In this document: piece after piece, positions 23,641-35,653 of the stretch
How positions within the stretch are numbered: position 1 is the first letter of the stretch
How the letters are laid out: each line of letters starts with the position of its first letter
DNA from: Massospora cicadina
Lineage: Eukaryota; Entomophthoromycota; Entomophthoromycetes; Entomophthorales; Entomophthoraceae
Assembly (NCBI GenBank): GCA_022478985.1
Contig: JAKSZP010000101.1
Location: forward strand, 1-64,000
Length of the DNA: 64,000 nucleotides
Reading direction: 5' to 3'
Notes under the pieces: model-generated
The model's database searches: none
What the model saw: the letters and a program-made list of their open reading frames with translations, nothing else
Told to the model about the DNA's origin: nothing
Position numbers and translations under genes: made by a program

Positions 23641-24242
23641 CAGAGACCCTTCGATGAATTATATCAATATTTAAATAGATTCTACGATTTTGAAATATCT
23701 GAATTTTAATTGAGAATTTACAATACAAACCTATGCTTCATTGATGGCAATCAGAGCCATATTGAGAAAAATAAAGAACTTGGGGATGAACATCTGGTGG
23801 CATATGTGAGACGGACAATATCAACTAATGAGAAGAATTATACAGTGACTGAGTGTGAATGCCTTGCAATAATTTATGCCTGTAAACAGTTTTGGGTATA
23901 TATCCATGGTAAGCACTTTAAAGTGGAGACAAATCACTTATCGTTGCATTTGCTACACAATTTATGAGAACAGAAGGATGACTGGCCCAATGGGCAAAGA
24001 AGTTGCAGGCTTATGATTATGAGATATTCCACCAAGCGGGAGCTTCTCATCAGAATGCCGATGGCTTATTGCAGTTACCAATGGTCCAGGTGGTATATCA
24101 ACAGGTGGATGAGCTTTTTCAGAGAATGGTTGACAGAGAATTTGGGAATGAGCCCTTAGAAATTCAAAGTTCACTTCAAAAATCAATGGAAAATACCAAG
24201 ACCATGGAAGAACAAGTTTTCAAGATAATCAATGAGAAATAA
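23641..24242 (+). pseudogene. pol: B RNase H
   Basis: Open stretches at 23710-23967 and 24003-24242 contain VAYVRRTISTNEKNYTVTEC, ECLAIIYACKQFWVYIHGKH and the C-terminal IFHQAGASHQNADGLLQLP, the gypsy RNase H pattern ending in the N-A-D catalytic box. The TDAS-type aspartate region near 23720-23750 is damaged. Confidence 0.8.
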
Positions 24243-25270
24243 TTACTATTCCCAAAGTCATCTGAACAAGCAGCTATTATAAAGCCATGCATAAGGTTTT
24301 CGGGCATGGAGGCCTGAAAAAAATGACCAATCATATTTGTCATTATTACTATTGAAAGTTCACCAACTACAATGTTTGTGGACTATCTGGAGTTGTTGTT
24401 TAGAGTGACAGTTGACATGCCGCATAAGAACACAACTGGATACCAACTGGTCTACCCTGGAAGTTCTTTGGCATACAGTGTCCATTGATGTTATGGGACC
24501 ACTGACAATGAGCACAAGGGAATCAAGTACATCATAATTACAATCGACCTTCTGATGAGATGGGTCAAGACAAAGGCTCTAGCAAAAGTAGATGCTACAA
24601 GCACAGCAAAGTTTATCCTAGATCAAGTTGTATACTATCACGAATGGCCAAAGGTCCTGCTGAGAAAAACGGAATAAATTTCACATCTCATGTGATCCTG
24701 AAATTTAAATGAAATAATGTGGATCTGAGGAGTCAAGTCTGTACCCTACCAGCTGGAGACAAATGGACATGTAGAACGAGTGAATGGATGCTGGCCACAA
24801 TGCTGAGGAAGCTGGTCGCAGGAAGAACTTCTGCTTGGGGAATGTACCTTAGTTCAGTGATGTTTGCCTACAATATAGGTCATCATACAGTGATGAGCTA
24901 AGTGCCTTTTAGTTGCTATACAGAAGGAAGGTTGCGTTGCCACCAACTTTATATTTGATGATAGAACCAACATTAGGGATGAGTGCCAAACAGTACCTGA
25001 ACTGAATGAAAAATATTTTGATTGTATGCAATTACAAGCATTTAATATGACTTTAAAGAAAAGGATTCAAGCAAAATGACAGATTATAAGAACTTACTGG
25101 CCTTATCAGAATATGAAATAGGCAAAAGAGAAGCCTATTGTGATATGCATGGTTTTAGGAGAAGAAACAAGATGGATGCATTGTGGACAGGTATGATAAA
25201 GATTATTGCCAAGATGGCGCCAGACGCCTATTCCATCAAGAGCCTCTTGGATGAAAGGATAGTAAATTGA
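24243..25270 (+). pseudogene. pol: B integrase
   Basis: Zinc-binding N-terminus near 24275-24360 (HGGLKKMTNHICHYYY). The core begins with SIDVMGPLT (24480-24510), keeping the first catalytic Asp. The motif around the second Asp (24660-24690) is damaged. Then come HVERVNGCWPQC-like and MFAYNIGHHTVMS sequence (to 24901), and the C-terminal part at 25076-25270 with DMHGFRRRNKMDALWTGMIK. Stops and frameshifts occur between the pieces. Confidence 0.78.
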
Positions 25271-25640
25271 GTTCATGCTAAATATTTAAATAAATGTATC
25301 AATGAAAAAAATAATGAAAAAAGATTTCCCAAAATACTGATAAACCATTAAGTTGTTATGTTCTGAAGATTGGCTAAGTCCAAAAAAGGACTGCTGAAAC
25401 AAACTAGCTTGTTAAGTCTTAAAAAGTAAGAACTATGAAACATAAGATTGGTAGGTCTAAGTATACCCAGGAACACGTTTGAGGAAAAAAATGGACTGCT
25501 AAATTTAGAAAAGGTCAGATCCCTTATAAAAAAGAAGGAAAAAAATGAAATTTTGATAAAAATACAAGGAAAAAAATACTAAAAACGCATTGAAAAAGAA
25601 TTATATTGTTATAATTTTTTATTGGTTATCCTCGAATTGG
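25271..25640 (+). other. B: AT-rich spacer after integrase
   Basis: No gene. It contains AAGTCCAAAAAAGGAC (about 25378-25393), a short inverted repeat that recurs in the same place in B' (29985-30045). The sequence is otherwise A-rich and non-coding. Confidence 0.5.
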
Positions 25641-26897
25641 GGATGATTCCACCTATGTCACCTCTTGGGGGAGGGAGTATGGATCTCATTAGGGTAAATA
25701 ACACATTGAATTCTATGTGAGATCAGATGCTAGAGAGGGCTAGACTTACTCAAAACCAAGTTCGTTGAGTGGATGCTGATCCCTGTGAGAAAGTGACTAG
25801 GGGAAGAAAGATAGAAATGTAAGGACATACCAAACGTGATACTCCAGTATAGGGAGGGAAGCAACAGAACAAGAAGAGGCAGTCAGAAAATAACCCCAAG
25901 TAATCCTGATATGGCACTGGAGCTAGAAGATTGGTCTTATGCACTTGCGATAGGCTTTGTCATGAACATTGAACATATGGGCCATCATTGATTAAGGGAT
26001 ACTAGGTGGGAGTTTCAAATCACACCCCCTATTAAAGCCATCAGTGGAAGATACCAATGGGATGCGTCAGAAATGAGATAGTTGTGCAAGGAGCGAATGG
26101 CATCCTGCCAACAATGACTATGAGCTTCTTGGAAGTGAAAGCAGAATGAGCGATGAAAGCCAGGAGAGGCTGGAAGCTTCATGGCCCAACTTTATAGACC
26201 TTGGCCGGAAAAGTGAAGAGCATAGGCTGCAACGTCTCAATCTAGGATATTTTTGAGATCAGAGGAGTTCATAGCTATGGACAAAGCATCAGTTACCTAG
26301 GCCCTCAATTCTGCATAGGGGAGTTAAAATGTTAACTGTTTCTAATGGCAAGTTTAATGGCTAAAACAGCTGGCTTGAAATACTGACTGAGTCAGAAAAG
26401 CAACTCCAAAAGCAAGTCCAATACAAAGAGGAACAATTAATAGAGATTGGAGGGCATTGCTTCAGATGGCATGATAATGATGGTAGGAGAATCTGTGAAT
26501 GGAGCTAAATCCAGGAGAGTTTCAAAATCTAAATTGGGAATTGATGACAGAGGAAAAAATTGTTCATGAGTCATTCAAGACAACGGCTACCTGGTTTTTT
26601 CAGGGTTGGTTACTGTTTCTGGTGATTTAATGAAAGTATTGGCCACGGGCACTTGACTGGGGTATGAAATCTGGAAGGACCATAGAAGAGTTTTTGACGT
26701 GCAGATCAACTCATCATTTGGAAGATATATGGGTTTTTATCATACATGGTATAAAAAGGTTGTTGGTACCAAGACTCTGAATTCATCATATGAACTGGAC
26801 AAGAGGGAGGATGTAGGATTTATATGATAGTTGACATTATGCATTCTGAAATCAATTAAGCTCTAATTTTGGATATTAAAATCACAAAATTAATGGG
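25641..26897 (-). pseudogene. B antisense frame (cut by B')
   Basis: This is the counterpart of the B' antisense frame at 28473-29685, in the opposite direction to B's gag-pol. The clearest shared piece is the minus frame 25944-25750 (YQDYLGLFSDCLFLFCCFPP), matching YQYYSGLFADCLFLYCCFPP in B'. The start of this frame now lies beyond B', at 39334-39375, because B' inserted close to its start. It is heavily broken. The function is unknown; the sense strand also has some open stretches here, so strand choice rests on the better frames in B'. Confidence 0.5.
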
Positions 26898-28043
26898 TGT
26901 AAAAATTTACTTAAGGATTATTAGCAAACAACACTAGTAATCTTTTTTATTGCGCAGGTTCCTTCTTATGCACTTTGTCTGCGTTGTATAGTATATTAGA
27001 TTATCAGTTGATATAGTATGAAGACTATTATCTGTAGTTGAGTGTGAATTCTTATATATCAGCCCAACGCTCTGCCAGTATTCCTGATTTAATATTTGAA
27101 ATGTCGTGATCTAGGGATTTATTCCCTCATTCTGTCCAACCCAATCTTTTCTGAGATTCCCTGGTGACAGTCTCTTTGGTCCAACACACAGTCAGCAGCA
27201 ATCCCTGATTGTTTCTCCTTCTTCTCTAGATCTCTGCTCAGATCTTTACTCATATCTCCAAGAGTCTCCCAGATATTGCACACAGCAATAATATCCTTGA
27301 GAAGAATAGCACAATGGAAAGCTGATGATAGTTTACTACTTGAACTATATACTGGATGAACAACTTAGAACTATTTATCTGTAATATGATCTAATTATTT
27401 TTTTATTAGGAGTGAATTCTAGAAAATTTATAGTGGAGATTAAGTCATTTAACCCTTAGTTGACACCCCTTTGATGAAATGGCAGCCATTGCCATTGAAT
27501 CACCCATCCTCATCTTGGCAGCGATGGTCTTCCCCTTTCTATCTAGGATTCTGTCATTGGACATCCTCGAGACCTAAACAAAAGAAGTAGGAAAACGTGT
27601 TTCTAAAGTTTTCCTCTCAATCCATGTGAACCAACCATATTTTGGCTAGCGACCTGATTAGGTAATGGGACTTATTACCCATTAAGGCAGGTCACGCACC
27701 AACTTATTGAATTACTAGTTGCAGGCGTCATCACTCACCTCACAATTTGCTATTCATTCCCAATCAGTTGGTGATGAAATATGACCAATCCCAATTGGTA
27801 CACCTGATAGTTAATCACTATTAGATGCCCCTATTTCTTTGGCAACTATGCCCAACGAGATCTTAAGTATTCATCTGGATTGATCCCTGATGGATATAAT
27901 CAGGTGAATATCCTAAATTCCCCCAAACATAGTTACTCCAAAAATCGGGTCAATCAATTTCTAATTCACCTTGACTTAGGGAATTATCCCCTAATGATTC
28001 CTGGTAATTTAGCAGGCTGGGAATATGGGCAAAAATCCTAACA
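26898..28043 (-). repeat. 3' LTR of B'
   Basis: 1146 bases. On the minus strand it begins TGTTAGGATTTTTGCCCATA and ends TTTTTACA. It is preceded (28044-28056) by the tract CAAGAGGGGAATG. Its partner is 38178-39328. Confidence 0.9.
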
Positions 28044-28057
28044 CATTCCCCTCTTGC
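28044..28057 (-). other. polypurine tract of B'
   Basis: On the minus strand GCAAGAGGGGAATG lies directly before the 3' LTR. B itself has GCAAGAGTGATG at the equivalent place (45443-45454). Confidence 0.7.
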
Positions 28058-28472
28058 CTTGATTTCCAGTGAGAATAGGACCGGGGCATGAGAACACCAC
28101 TTCAGACACTCTGTCAAATACTTCATTGGCTCAAGTGGAGTACAATCGTCAATACTCAATGCTGTTTGGGTTGACCTTCAGCATGTGATGCTCTTCCTCT
28201 TCCTCCTCGCTACTGCCTACTCAAAGCGCGGTCCCCACAATCTAGTGTCATGCTGGGCTGATTGATTTATTTATAACGATATTAGTCCCAGGATCCAGTT
28301 TTCCCCCATCAGGGTATAGGATCTGCTGTCCTATTCAGGATTCTTGGTCCGGCGTCCTTGATTTCCTGATTTTCTCCTCGTCCTAGACAGGAGACTCTTG
28401 CTGTCAATGTTCATTTTGTGCCACAAATAAGAATACTTATTTTTATTTGCACTTTTTTTCTCTCATAACCAC
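28058..28472. other. B': region between antisense frame and 3' LTR
   Basis: Conserved in B (39400-39792). On the minus (element-sense) strand a 69-codon frame 28159-27950 (EPMKYLTECLKWCSHAPVLF) runs into the LTR, with weak resemblance to a frame at the same place in D. It could instead be the leader and promoter of the plus-strand antisense frame that starts at 28473. No decision is possible from sequence alone. Confidence 0.35.
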
Positions 28473-29685
28473 ATGGCTCAAGTCATTCCTAATTCTTCTC
28501 TTGGAGAGCTTATCCCATTAATTTTGAGATTAATTTCTCCAAAATTGAAACTAAATGAATTGTAGAGTGCATAATGCCGACTTCCATATAAGTCTGACAT
28601 CCCCCTCTCATCCAGCTCATATGTCAAATTCCAAGTTATGATACCAGAAGCTTTAAATAGTTTGTCTGATCAAGACCTACAGCTCTTCCAGCAGATGATT
28701 CAGGATGCACAGTGGAACCTCTTCTATGGTCCTTCTAGGACTCATTTGCCTAGTCTGGTGCCAGTGGCTAGTCCTTCCATCAAATTACTGGAAATGGTAA
28801 CCAATTCCTCCAAAACCAGGCTGCTATCATTTCAAACAACTCTTGGCCAATTCTTTCTGTTTTCAATTCCAGAGTTGAGTTTCAAGACTCTTCTGAATTC
28901 AGCTCCTTTCACATATGCACCAACCATCCTCATGGATGCTCTGGAGATTATGCCATTTGCTTTTGATCGCTTTTTCTTGCCAGGTTGGACCTGCTTCTGA
29001 GTTCCTCTTCCAACTCGGACATTAATACAAACCCGCTGTTCTGACTACTGAGCTCAACATTGGTAACAGTATTCATTTTAGCTCCCCTAAGCTGAACTCT
29101 GGGCCAAAGTCACTGAGGCTTTGTCCCTAGTGTTGGATCCTTCTAATTTTAAGAACATCCTAAAAATGGGATACTGCAGATTATGCTCTTTGCTTTGCTG
29201 GCCAAGCTCTTTGAAGATGGTCCACGAAGCTTCCAGCCTCTCCCAGATTTCACTACCCCTTCAGCTTCAGCTTCTGAGAAGCACATAGTCATAGCTCGCA
29301 GGATGCCATTTGTTCCCTACATGACTATCTCTTCGCCAGCACTTCCTATCAGTATCTTCTGCTGATGGCTTTAGTAGGGGGCATGATTTAGCAAACCCCA
29401 TCAAGCATCCCTTGTTTGCTGCTAGCCCATATGTCTGGTGTTCTTGATGAAGACATTTGTCAGGCACTCAAGACTAATCTTCCAGATCTGGTACCATATC
29501 AGTATTACTCAGGGTTATTCGCTGACTGCCTCTTCTTATACTGTTGCTTTCCTCCCCACTCCAGAGTTTTGCGATTGGCTTCATCTGACATTTCAATTTC
29601 CCTTCCTCTAATGCTTTCACGCAGGGCTCTACATCCACTCAAAGAACATGGTTTTTGTGTAGGTCTAGCCCTCACTAGCATCTGA
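28473..29685 (+). pseudogene. B' antisense frame (aORF)
   Basis: Runs against the gag-pol direction of B'. From ATG at 28473 (MAQVIPNSSLGELIPLILRL) one frame continues to 29000 with only two stops in 176 codons; the last 121 codons are uninterrupted (SDQDLQLFQQMIQDAQWNLF, then FKTLLNSAPFTYAPTILMDA). After frame breaks come 29183-29365 and an 89-codon stretch 29416-29685 (YQYYSGLFADCLFLYCCFPP). The last block is conserved in B. It lies between integrase and the 3' LTR, as in A2 and F. No domain recognised; Leu/Phe-rich composition suggests helices. Confidence 0.55.
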
Positions 29686-30056
29686 TCTCACATCAATTTC
29701 GATGGGCTGTTCATTTCTACCATGATCCATCCTCCCCTCAAGAGGCGACATAGGCGGAATCATACCCGTATTGGAAACTATTAATAAAAATAAAAATTAT
29801 AAAACTATATTGATTTTTTCTGTGTGGTTTATAATCATTTTTTCCAATATCTTTTACTTTTTTATTTTTATTCTTCCTTTTTCCATGGGACTTGACCTTG
29901 TTTCATTTCAGCGGCCCATCTTTTTATTTTTTCCCCCTAAACTGGGTCCTGGGTACTTAAACCTGCCAATTTCTATGGTTCGGAGGTCCTTTTTTGGACT
30001 TAACAATCTAGATTGGTTAAGAGGTCCTTTTTTCGGACTTGACCTAATCATCTGAA
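29686..30056 (-). other. B': spacer after integrase with inverted repeats
   Basis: No gene. AT-rich, with two near-identical hairpin units AGGTCCTTTTTTGGACTT and AGGTCCTTTTTTCGGACTT about 40 bases apart (29985-30045). B has one unit at the matching place. Confidence 0.5.
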
Positions 30057-31178
30057 CATAACAACTTAATGATTCATTGGTCCTTCAGGAACTCTTATAA
30101 TCTTTTTATCATTCCATAGCTTCAGATACTTAGCATGGACTTGATTCACAACTCTTCCATCCAAGATTTTCTTGATGGAGTAGGCATCAGTCACCATCTT
30201 GGCAATCACTTCAAATGGAACTGTTTACAATGCATCTAGATTGTTTCTTCTTCTGAAACCATTCATATTGCAATGACTACTCTTTTGCCTATTCGATATT
30301 CTACTAAGGCCAGTTTGTTCTTATCATCCATCAATTTCGCTCATATCCTTTTCATAACTTAGTATCAAATGCTTGCGTTTGCATATCAATCAGGATATTC
30401 ATCAGTCAGTTCAAGTACTGTTCAGCACTCATTTATGACGTTGGTTCCACCACCAAATATAAAAGCGGTGGCAATGTGGCCTTTCTCCCATACAACAACT
30501 CAAACAGCGTTTTCCCGTCGCTGTATGATGACTGATATTGTAGAAAAATGTCACCAAACTCAGGTACATTCCCCACACGGTAGTTCTTCCTGTGACCAGC
30601 TTCCTCAGCGTCATGGCCAGGGTTCCATTCACCCGTTCTACCAGTACTTTCATCTCCAGCTGGTAGGGTACTAACATGACCCCTCTGATCCCCATTATCT
30701 CATTCAATTTGTGATCACATGAGATGTGAAGTTTGTCCTATTATTGCTAAGCAGGACCTGCGGACATCCATTTCAAAATATTACTTGATCCAGGATGAAC
30801 CTGTCAGTGCTGGTAGCGTCTACTTTTGTTAGAGCCTTCATCTTGACCCATCTTGTCAGATGGTCAATGCAACTATAATGTACTTGACTCCTCCTGTGCT
30901 CATTTTCAGCGGTCCCATCACGTTGATGGACACTGTATACCAGGTAAATCCAGGGTGGACCAGTCAGTAACCAGTTGTATTATTATGTGGTATTTTTGCA
31001 GCTTGCACTCCACGCAACAAGCTAGATAGTCCATGACATCATAGTTGATGGATTCCCGGTTATAGTACTGGTAAATATGATTGGTCGTTTTTCTCAGGCC
31101 TCCATGCCTGACAACCTTATGAGCGACTTGTGCAATAGCTGCTTTTTTTAACACTTTGCAAATAATAACTACTTCCAT
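30057..31178 (-). pseudogene. pol: B' integrase
   Basis: Minus strand. The zinc-binding part is open at 31178-30918: AHKVVRHGGLRKTTNHIYQY followed by YLACCVECK, an intact HHCC pattern. The second catalytic motif reads SNNRTNFTS, with Asn for Asp. The third is intact in the open stretch 30707-30429 (VERVNGTLAMTLRKLVTGRT, then FFYNISHHTATGK). The C-terminal part (30420-30100) is broken. Same layout as B 24243-25270. Confidence 0.8.
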
Positions 31179-31867
31179 TGATCATCTTAAACACTTATCA
31201 ATTTATGGTCTTTGTGTTTTCCCTCGCTTTCTGAAGCGCACCTTGGAATTCTTAGGGCTGGACTCCAATTTCTCTGTCAACCATTCTCTGGAATAGCTCA
31301 TCTGCCAGTGGGTACACCATCTGGACCATTGGTAATTGAGATAAGCCATCCACATTCTGGTGAGAAGCCCCTCTTTATGGACAATCTTATAATCATAAGC
31401 CTGTAGCTTTAGTGCCCATTGGGCCTGTCATCCTTCTATCTCTCTAATGGTAAAGCCAATACAACGAAGAGTGATCTGTCACCACTTTATAGTGCATTCC
31501 ATGGATGTACACCTGAAACTGCTTACATGCATAAATGAATGCAAGGCATTCATGCTCAGTTATAGTGTAGTTTTTCTTAGCAGCTGAGAGTGTCTGGCTC
31601 ACATATGCCACCAGATGTTTGTCCCCAATTTTGTCTACTTAGCTTAGTATGGTGCCAATCACCATCAATGAAGCATTGGTTTGTATAATAAACTATTGAT
31701 CAAAATTTGGATATTTCAGAATTGGAGAATCTATTAAAAACTGGCATAGCTCATCAAAGGATTCCTGGGCCTCTTCATTCCATATGATCCTTTTTTCAGA
31801 TTCTTCAACAGATGGAATAAGGGCTCAGCTATTTTTAAATCTCTGAATAACTCTTCTAATTGATTGA
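31179..31867 (-). pseudogene. pol: B' RNase H
   Basis: Minus strand. Recognisable pieces are EAQESFDELCQFLIDSPILK, then QTNASLM (Asn in place of the TDAS Asp), VAYVSQTLSAAKKNYTITEH and ECLAFIYACKQFQVYIHGMH, ending in the KLQAYDYKI-type tail. Its upstream end is the left flank of element C. The sequence just before corresponds to B at about 23560, whereas the far flank of C corresponds to B at about 22860. Confidence 0.78.
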
Positions 31868-32703
31868 TGTCAGACATTCTCCTTTCTGATCTAAGGAAAA
31901 GAATGTTGGAGGTATTAGTGTTCTAGATTCTGCTCTTATGATTGGGCCATCACCTGTCCAATTTTAAATAATATTGTGGATATCTACAATATGAGTACCC
32001 ACACTGGAAAAACCTTAGTGGATTCTCAGTGGAATCCTAACAACTGGAAAGATATGATTTATCATAAAAATCGGCTTAAAAAGGTAAATATTAGTAATAG
32101 AAATACTCCAACTCTTCAGTTGAATATGAGGAGTATAATATTGCATGGATCGGAACCTCTGCAAGGTAAGAGGATGTTACCTATCAATGATTGGGTGTGA
32201 GTTAACCAATCATTATCATCCGAGTCTAACCACTATCGAGGTGCAAAGATTTTACTTGACGATGATAGGGAAAGCATTAGCCAATCATTACCCTCTGAGT
32301 CCAACTACTGCTGAAATACCCAATCATTACCATCCGAGTCAGACCACCACCAAGGTGAAAAGATTTTACTCACTAGTGATTGGATACAGTTCATCAAATC
32401 ATAACCGCATGGGTCAGTTTTACCTCTAAAAAATTTTTATCTTCGATCTGATAGACCAAAAGCCTATATTCCCTAATTTAGAAGACTGAGCTTTGCATTC
32501 TTTTGCCTCAAATATCAATGGTCTTGAAATTTGAACTAGTTTAAATAGGAAAAGCTAGTATTGACAAAGGGACCTTTTTGGTTTTGCCCTGCCAGTTTAA
32601 TAAAAACATAAAAAACCAAAATAATTATTATTTTATACTTTAATAAAAAGTAAGATATTTCGTTTTAAAATATTATTTGTGGCCTCCATTGGTGGATCCC
32701 ACA
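31868..32703 (+). repeat. 5' LTR of C
   Basis: 836 bases, ending TCCCACA. In about the first 300 bases I count 16 differences from 35881-36719, all transitions, and nearly all CA against TG or CG against TG. An internal set of related lines (CAATCATTA-CC..CCGAGTC, about 32209-32360) repeats three or four times in each LTR copy. Confidence 0.93.
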
Positions 32704-32706
32704 AAT

Positions 32707-32724
32707 TGGTGCTCGCTACAGGGG
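32707..32724 (+). other. primer binding site of C
   Basis: TGGTGCTCGCTACAGGGG, three bases after the LTR. It differs from the A and B sites by one base, keeping a CpG where they have CA. It may therefore be the form closest to the tRNA. Confidence 0.85.
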
Positions 32725-32763
32725 TTGAGCCCCCTGCATACTTTGATAAGTATTTAAAAAGAA

Positions 32764-34610
32764 ATGGAGAATATCACCCGTTGGGTGCGAAATGGGGAAG
32801 AAACTAAAGAAGATGATCGCATGGATAGTCCTACTACTTTAATATTTGAAGAAAAACAATTTGAACCTATATTAATACCTGAGTCTCATCGCATCACTTA
32901 GCCAGCCACTGAAGCTGTGAGAGATTTTACTCATGGCATCCTTAATCCTGGTGACATTGCATCTTGTGAACTAGCGTCGTTGGTAGAGGAACGCCAATTG
33001 TTTCTCTATGAGACTAGTGTCCTCCCAGAAACCTATGGTCAGCTTACAAATTTGACCACCTATGTACGCAAGTTTGCTCACCCTGCTTTGGTCCATATGA
33101 TGCATCTCTTAGCTGGCCATCATGAAGAGCTTCATTGACACCAAGATACCCATGCAGCTCTGAATTTAGCCTATGTCAAGTTTTATCAACTGACTTCTGA
33201 ACATTTTGGAGCAGTTAGATCTGGTGTGGAAGCCAATCGAAATTTCATCATTTGGCTGCATGATAGATTTGCTACCATGGACACTGGGAATATAAAGTAT
33301 GTTGAAGAGGCCATGAAGATCTTTAGGGATGAGCTGAATGCATCCTCCACTAACACCCGCTTATTGTTGGAGGAGTTTGCTAAAGAATTTGAAAAGCAAA
33401 TTGAGCAACCACATCTTGACTTGTCAGCGCCTGACTCCATCCTCAAAAAGGAATATGAACAGCGCGTGGCAGAAGTGGAGAGACAGTTAATTCAAGCCTT
33501 CTTGCATGTGGATGAGCTTGAACGCCATCTGTCGCTTGAACCATCTAGCACCACCACCACCCTCGCGGCCAAGGTTGTTCAGCTAGAAAAGGAGCTAGCT
33601 CTCAAAGCATCATTGGAAAATACCAAATATTTGGCACGTCGCCTGACTGAATGTGAAATCGAAGCAACAAGGATGAAAGCTTCTCTGGAAAGCCCTGGGA
33701 TGTTGATTGAAATATATAGTCAACTAACAAAGGATGAGCGGAATTACAAACAGATTAAGGAAGGGGGTACAAGGCCCCAGCTCCCACTCTCATGACAATG
33801 AAGAGTGTAAACATAGGAAAGAAGAGCTGAAGAGCCACGTGAAAGCCGTGGAAACCGCTCAATTAAACTTAAGCTCAATGATATCATAACTTTGTTTCCA
33901 AGTCTCTGCAATGGAGAACCGAGTAGAAGATCTTGAAACTCAAAAATCAGGGATAAAAGCTCAACTGAGACTATGTGAATCCAGGCCCCTAGAAGCCCTC
34001 TCTAACATGGAAACCCGGCTTAAAGCCATAAATGACCAGTTCAATCATCTTTCGCGGGCCTTTGATCAGTACAGCTACCGCTCTGAAACCTCAGAAGCAG
34101 AAGCTCCAGCTATTCATACCCTTTCTAGGAATGACTATCATTCATTCAAACCGACGTTCAAAGACAATTTTATCCTCAGGCGAGGGTAGCATTGCTTCAT
34201 TTTTATATGTTTACAAAGCAGCTATGGAAGGGGCGACTGATCGTTAGAAGGTCAAGCACATCCTTTCCTGTCTGGGCCGCATGGCACAGGAAGTGATGGT
34301 TCCACATATGGATGCTCTTAGCACCTGGTCTGAAGTTAAAGAGGCTCTCATAAATACGTTTGGCTTAAAACAAGCTTTAAGCATAAAAAAGCAAGCCTTT
34401 ATGCGCATGAGTATCCAAAAGGGAGAGTCAGTGGCTACTTTTGTGGAACGATTCTATATGGAAGCCCAAATGTTGTTAACCTCAAAGATGTTGACTCTGG
34501 ATGATGCTATAGCCGCCGTTTTGACTGGAGTGGCTACTTACTCATCACTCGCCATGCACATCACCTCCGTCAAATGCTATTTCCAGACTGTTCAAGACTA
34601 AAGGAAGCAT
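32764..34610 (+). pseudogene. gag: C gag, N-terminal and capsid part
   Basis: From ATG at 32764 one frame runs to the TGA at 33793 with only two internal stops: TAG at 32899 and TGA at 33136, which fit a former CAG and CGA. The open part 33226-33795 (189 codons) is rich in charged heptads (RQLIQAFLHVDELERHLSLE), a likely coiled coil. After frameshifts come 33911-34189 and a capsid-like block 34281-34601 (VPHMDALSTWSEVKEALINT, then KGESVATFVERFYMEAQMLL). Fits a Ty3/gypsy Gag with an extended coiled-coil N-terminus. Confidence 0.8.
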
Positions 34611-34920
34611 TAATAGATGTCGCCAATTTCCACAAGCCTGAAGTTCCATGTGGAGCAGTATCTCGCCCTCATGTTTTAACCATTGAGGATTCAAAGCCTA
34701 AGTCTTAGGCCTTAGCTATTGAAGACAAGAGGGAGCCCCTTCAGATAATGGGCCCTAAAAAACAGAACCCCAAAGCAACCCATCCTGAACGCCCTTGGTG
34801 CGAATACTGCAATAAGTTTGGCCACATGGAGGCTACATGCTGGAAAAGAAAGCTGACGCTGAGGAACAGGAGCAGGGAAAAGAAATGTCAGCGTAGGGAA
34901 AGGCAAACCTACTGCTGACA
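34611..34920 (+). pseudogene. gag: C gag, nucleocapsid with zinc knuckle
   Basis: The frame reads CEYCNKFGHMEATCWK at 34799-34846. This is a perfect C-x2-C-x4-H-x4-C zinc knuckle, the RNA-binding motif of Gag nucleocapsid. Flanked by Lys/Pro-rich sequence. In-frame stops occur on both sides. Confidence 0.88.
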
Positions 34921-35290
34921 AACCTCATGTGCCTAACTCACTTAAACAACTTATGCCATCACCTCGCGTTACAAACACCCCAGGGGATGATTCTGGGGAG
35001 GATACGGATGAGATTGGCTATTATGTTGTAGGAGCCCCTGCTGAAGCGGAAGTTCCCGATTGCTTGAATGCTGGAGGAGTTGATGAGGCCACTATACCCA
35101 AAGAGATGTATCTCTGCCAAGTCTTAGGGGAGCCAATCATCATTGACACTGCTAGTGATGCAGATGAGGTGGTGTCTCATCTTATCCGCCCTATCCAGCA
35201 TGGCCACACCATGAAAACCATCCAAAAAATTACCCCAAGACTGCATGCCAATTAACCTCCAATTTTCATCTTAGGGAGTTTTTAGCACTA
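34921..35290 (+). pseudogene. C: acidic spacer before protease
   Basis: Open from 34929 to 35255 (108 codons). Acidic, with GDDSGEDTDEIGYYVVGAPA and EVPDCLNAGGVD. F has the matching block at 63374-63069 (DDESEGYCEDVSNYVLGSSS, EVPDRLNPERVD). The conserved E-V-P-D-x-L-N supports a real domain between nucleocapsid and protease; its function is unknown. Confidence 0.65.
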
Positions 35291-35653
35291 TTGCCCACTT
35301 TTGGGGGGATACTTACAAAGGTTGAAGTGGTTATCCAAAAAGTTCGGGTGATGGCCATCCTAGATACAGGCTTCCCAGTGAACGTAATCTCCTCAAAGCT
35401 GATAAAAAAGATCAAGCTTGCATCTGACTTGGAGTACAACCAAGACTATGGAACTTATGGCCCAAATAACACCCGCGCGCTGAGTGCTTACTCATCCATT
35501 CCCATTCATGTTGGAAAGCTCATCCTATTGGCCCCCGCCATGGCTTTAGAAAACAATGATTATGATATGCTTATAGGCATGCAGTTCATGATTGAATATG
35601 ATGGCATTATCAATATGAAGCAAGGGATCTTTTTTTTAGTACTAGATGGTTGA
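35291..35653 (+). pseudogene. pol: C protease
   Basis: Uninterrupted for 120 codons. The active site is VMAILDTGFPVNVISSKL with an intact D-T-G at 35363-35371. The C-terminal motif is NNDYDMLIGMQFM. It is the best preserved protease in the window and resembles the F protease (62851-62669, KTYDLLIGTQFM). It ends in a TGA; the following sequence to 35870 has no RT blocks. Confidence 0.88.

Noticed and set aside
25641..26880. A sense-strand third gene in B after integrase
   Set aside because: Sense-strand stretches in B and B' looked protein-like at first, but the opposite strand has the longer frames with fewer stops (176 codons with two stops in B'), so I chose the antisense reading.
32209..32420. 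CRISPR-like array in the C LTR
   Set aside because: The repeated lines are irregular, occur in both LTR copies, and have no constant repeat-spacer structure.
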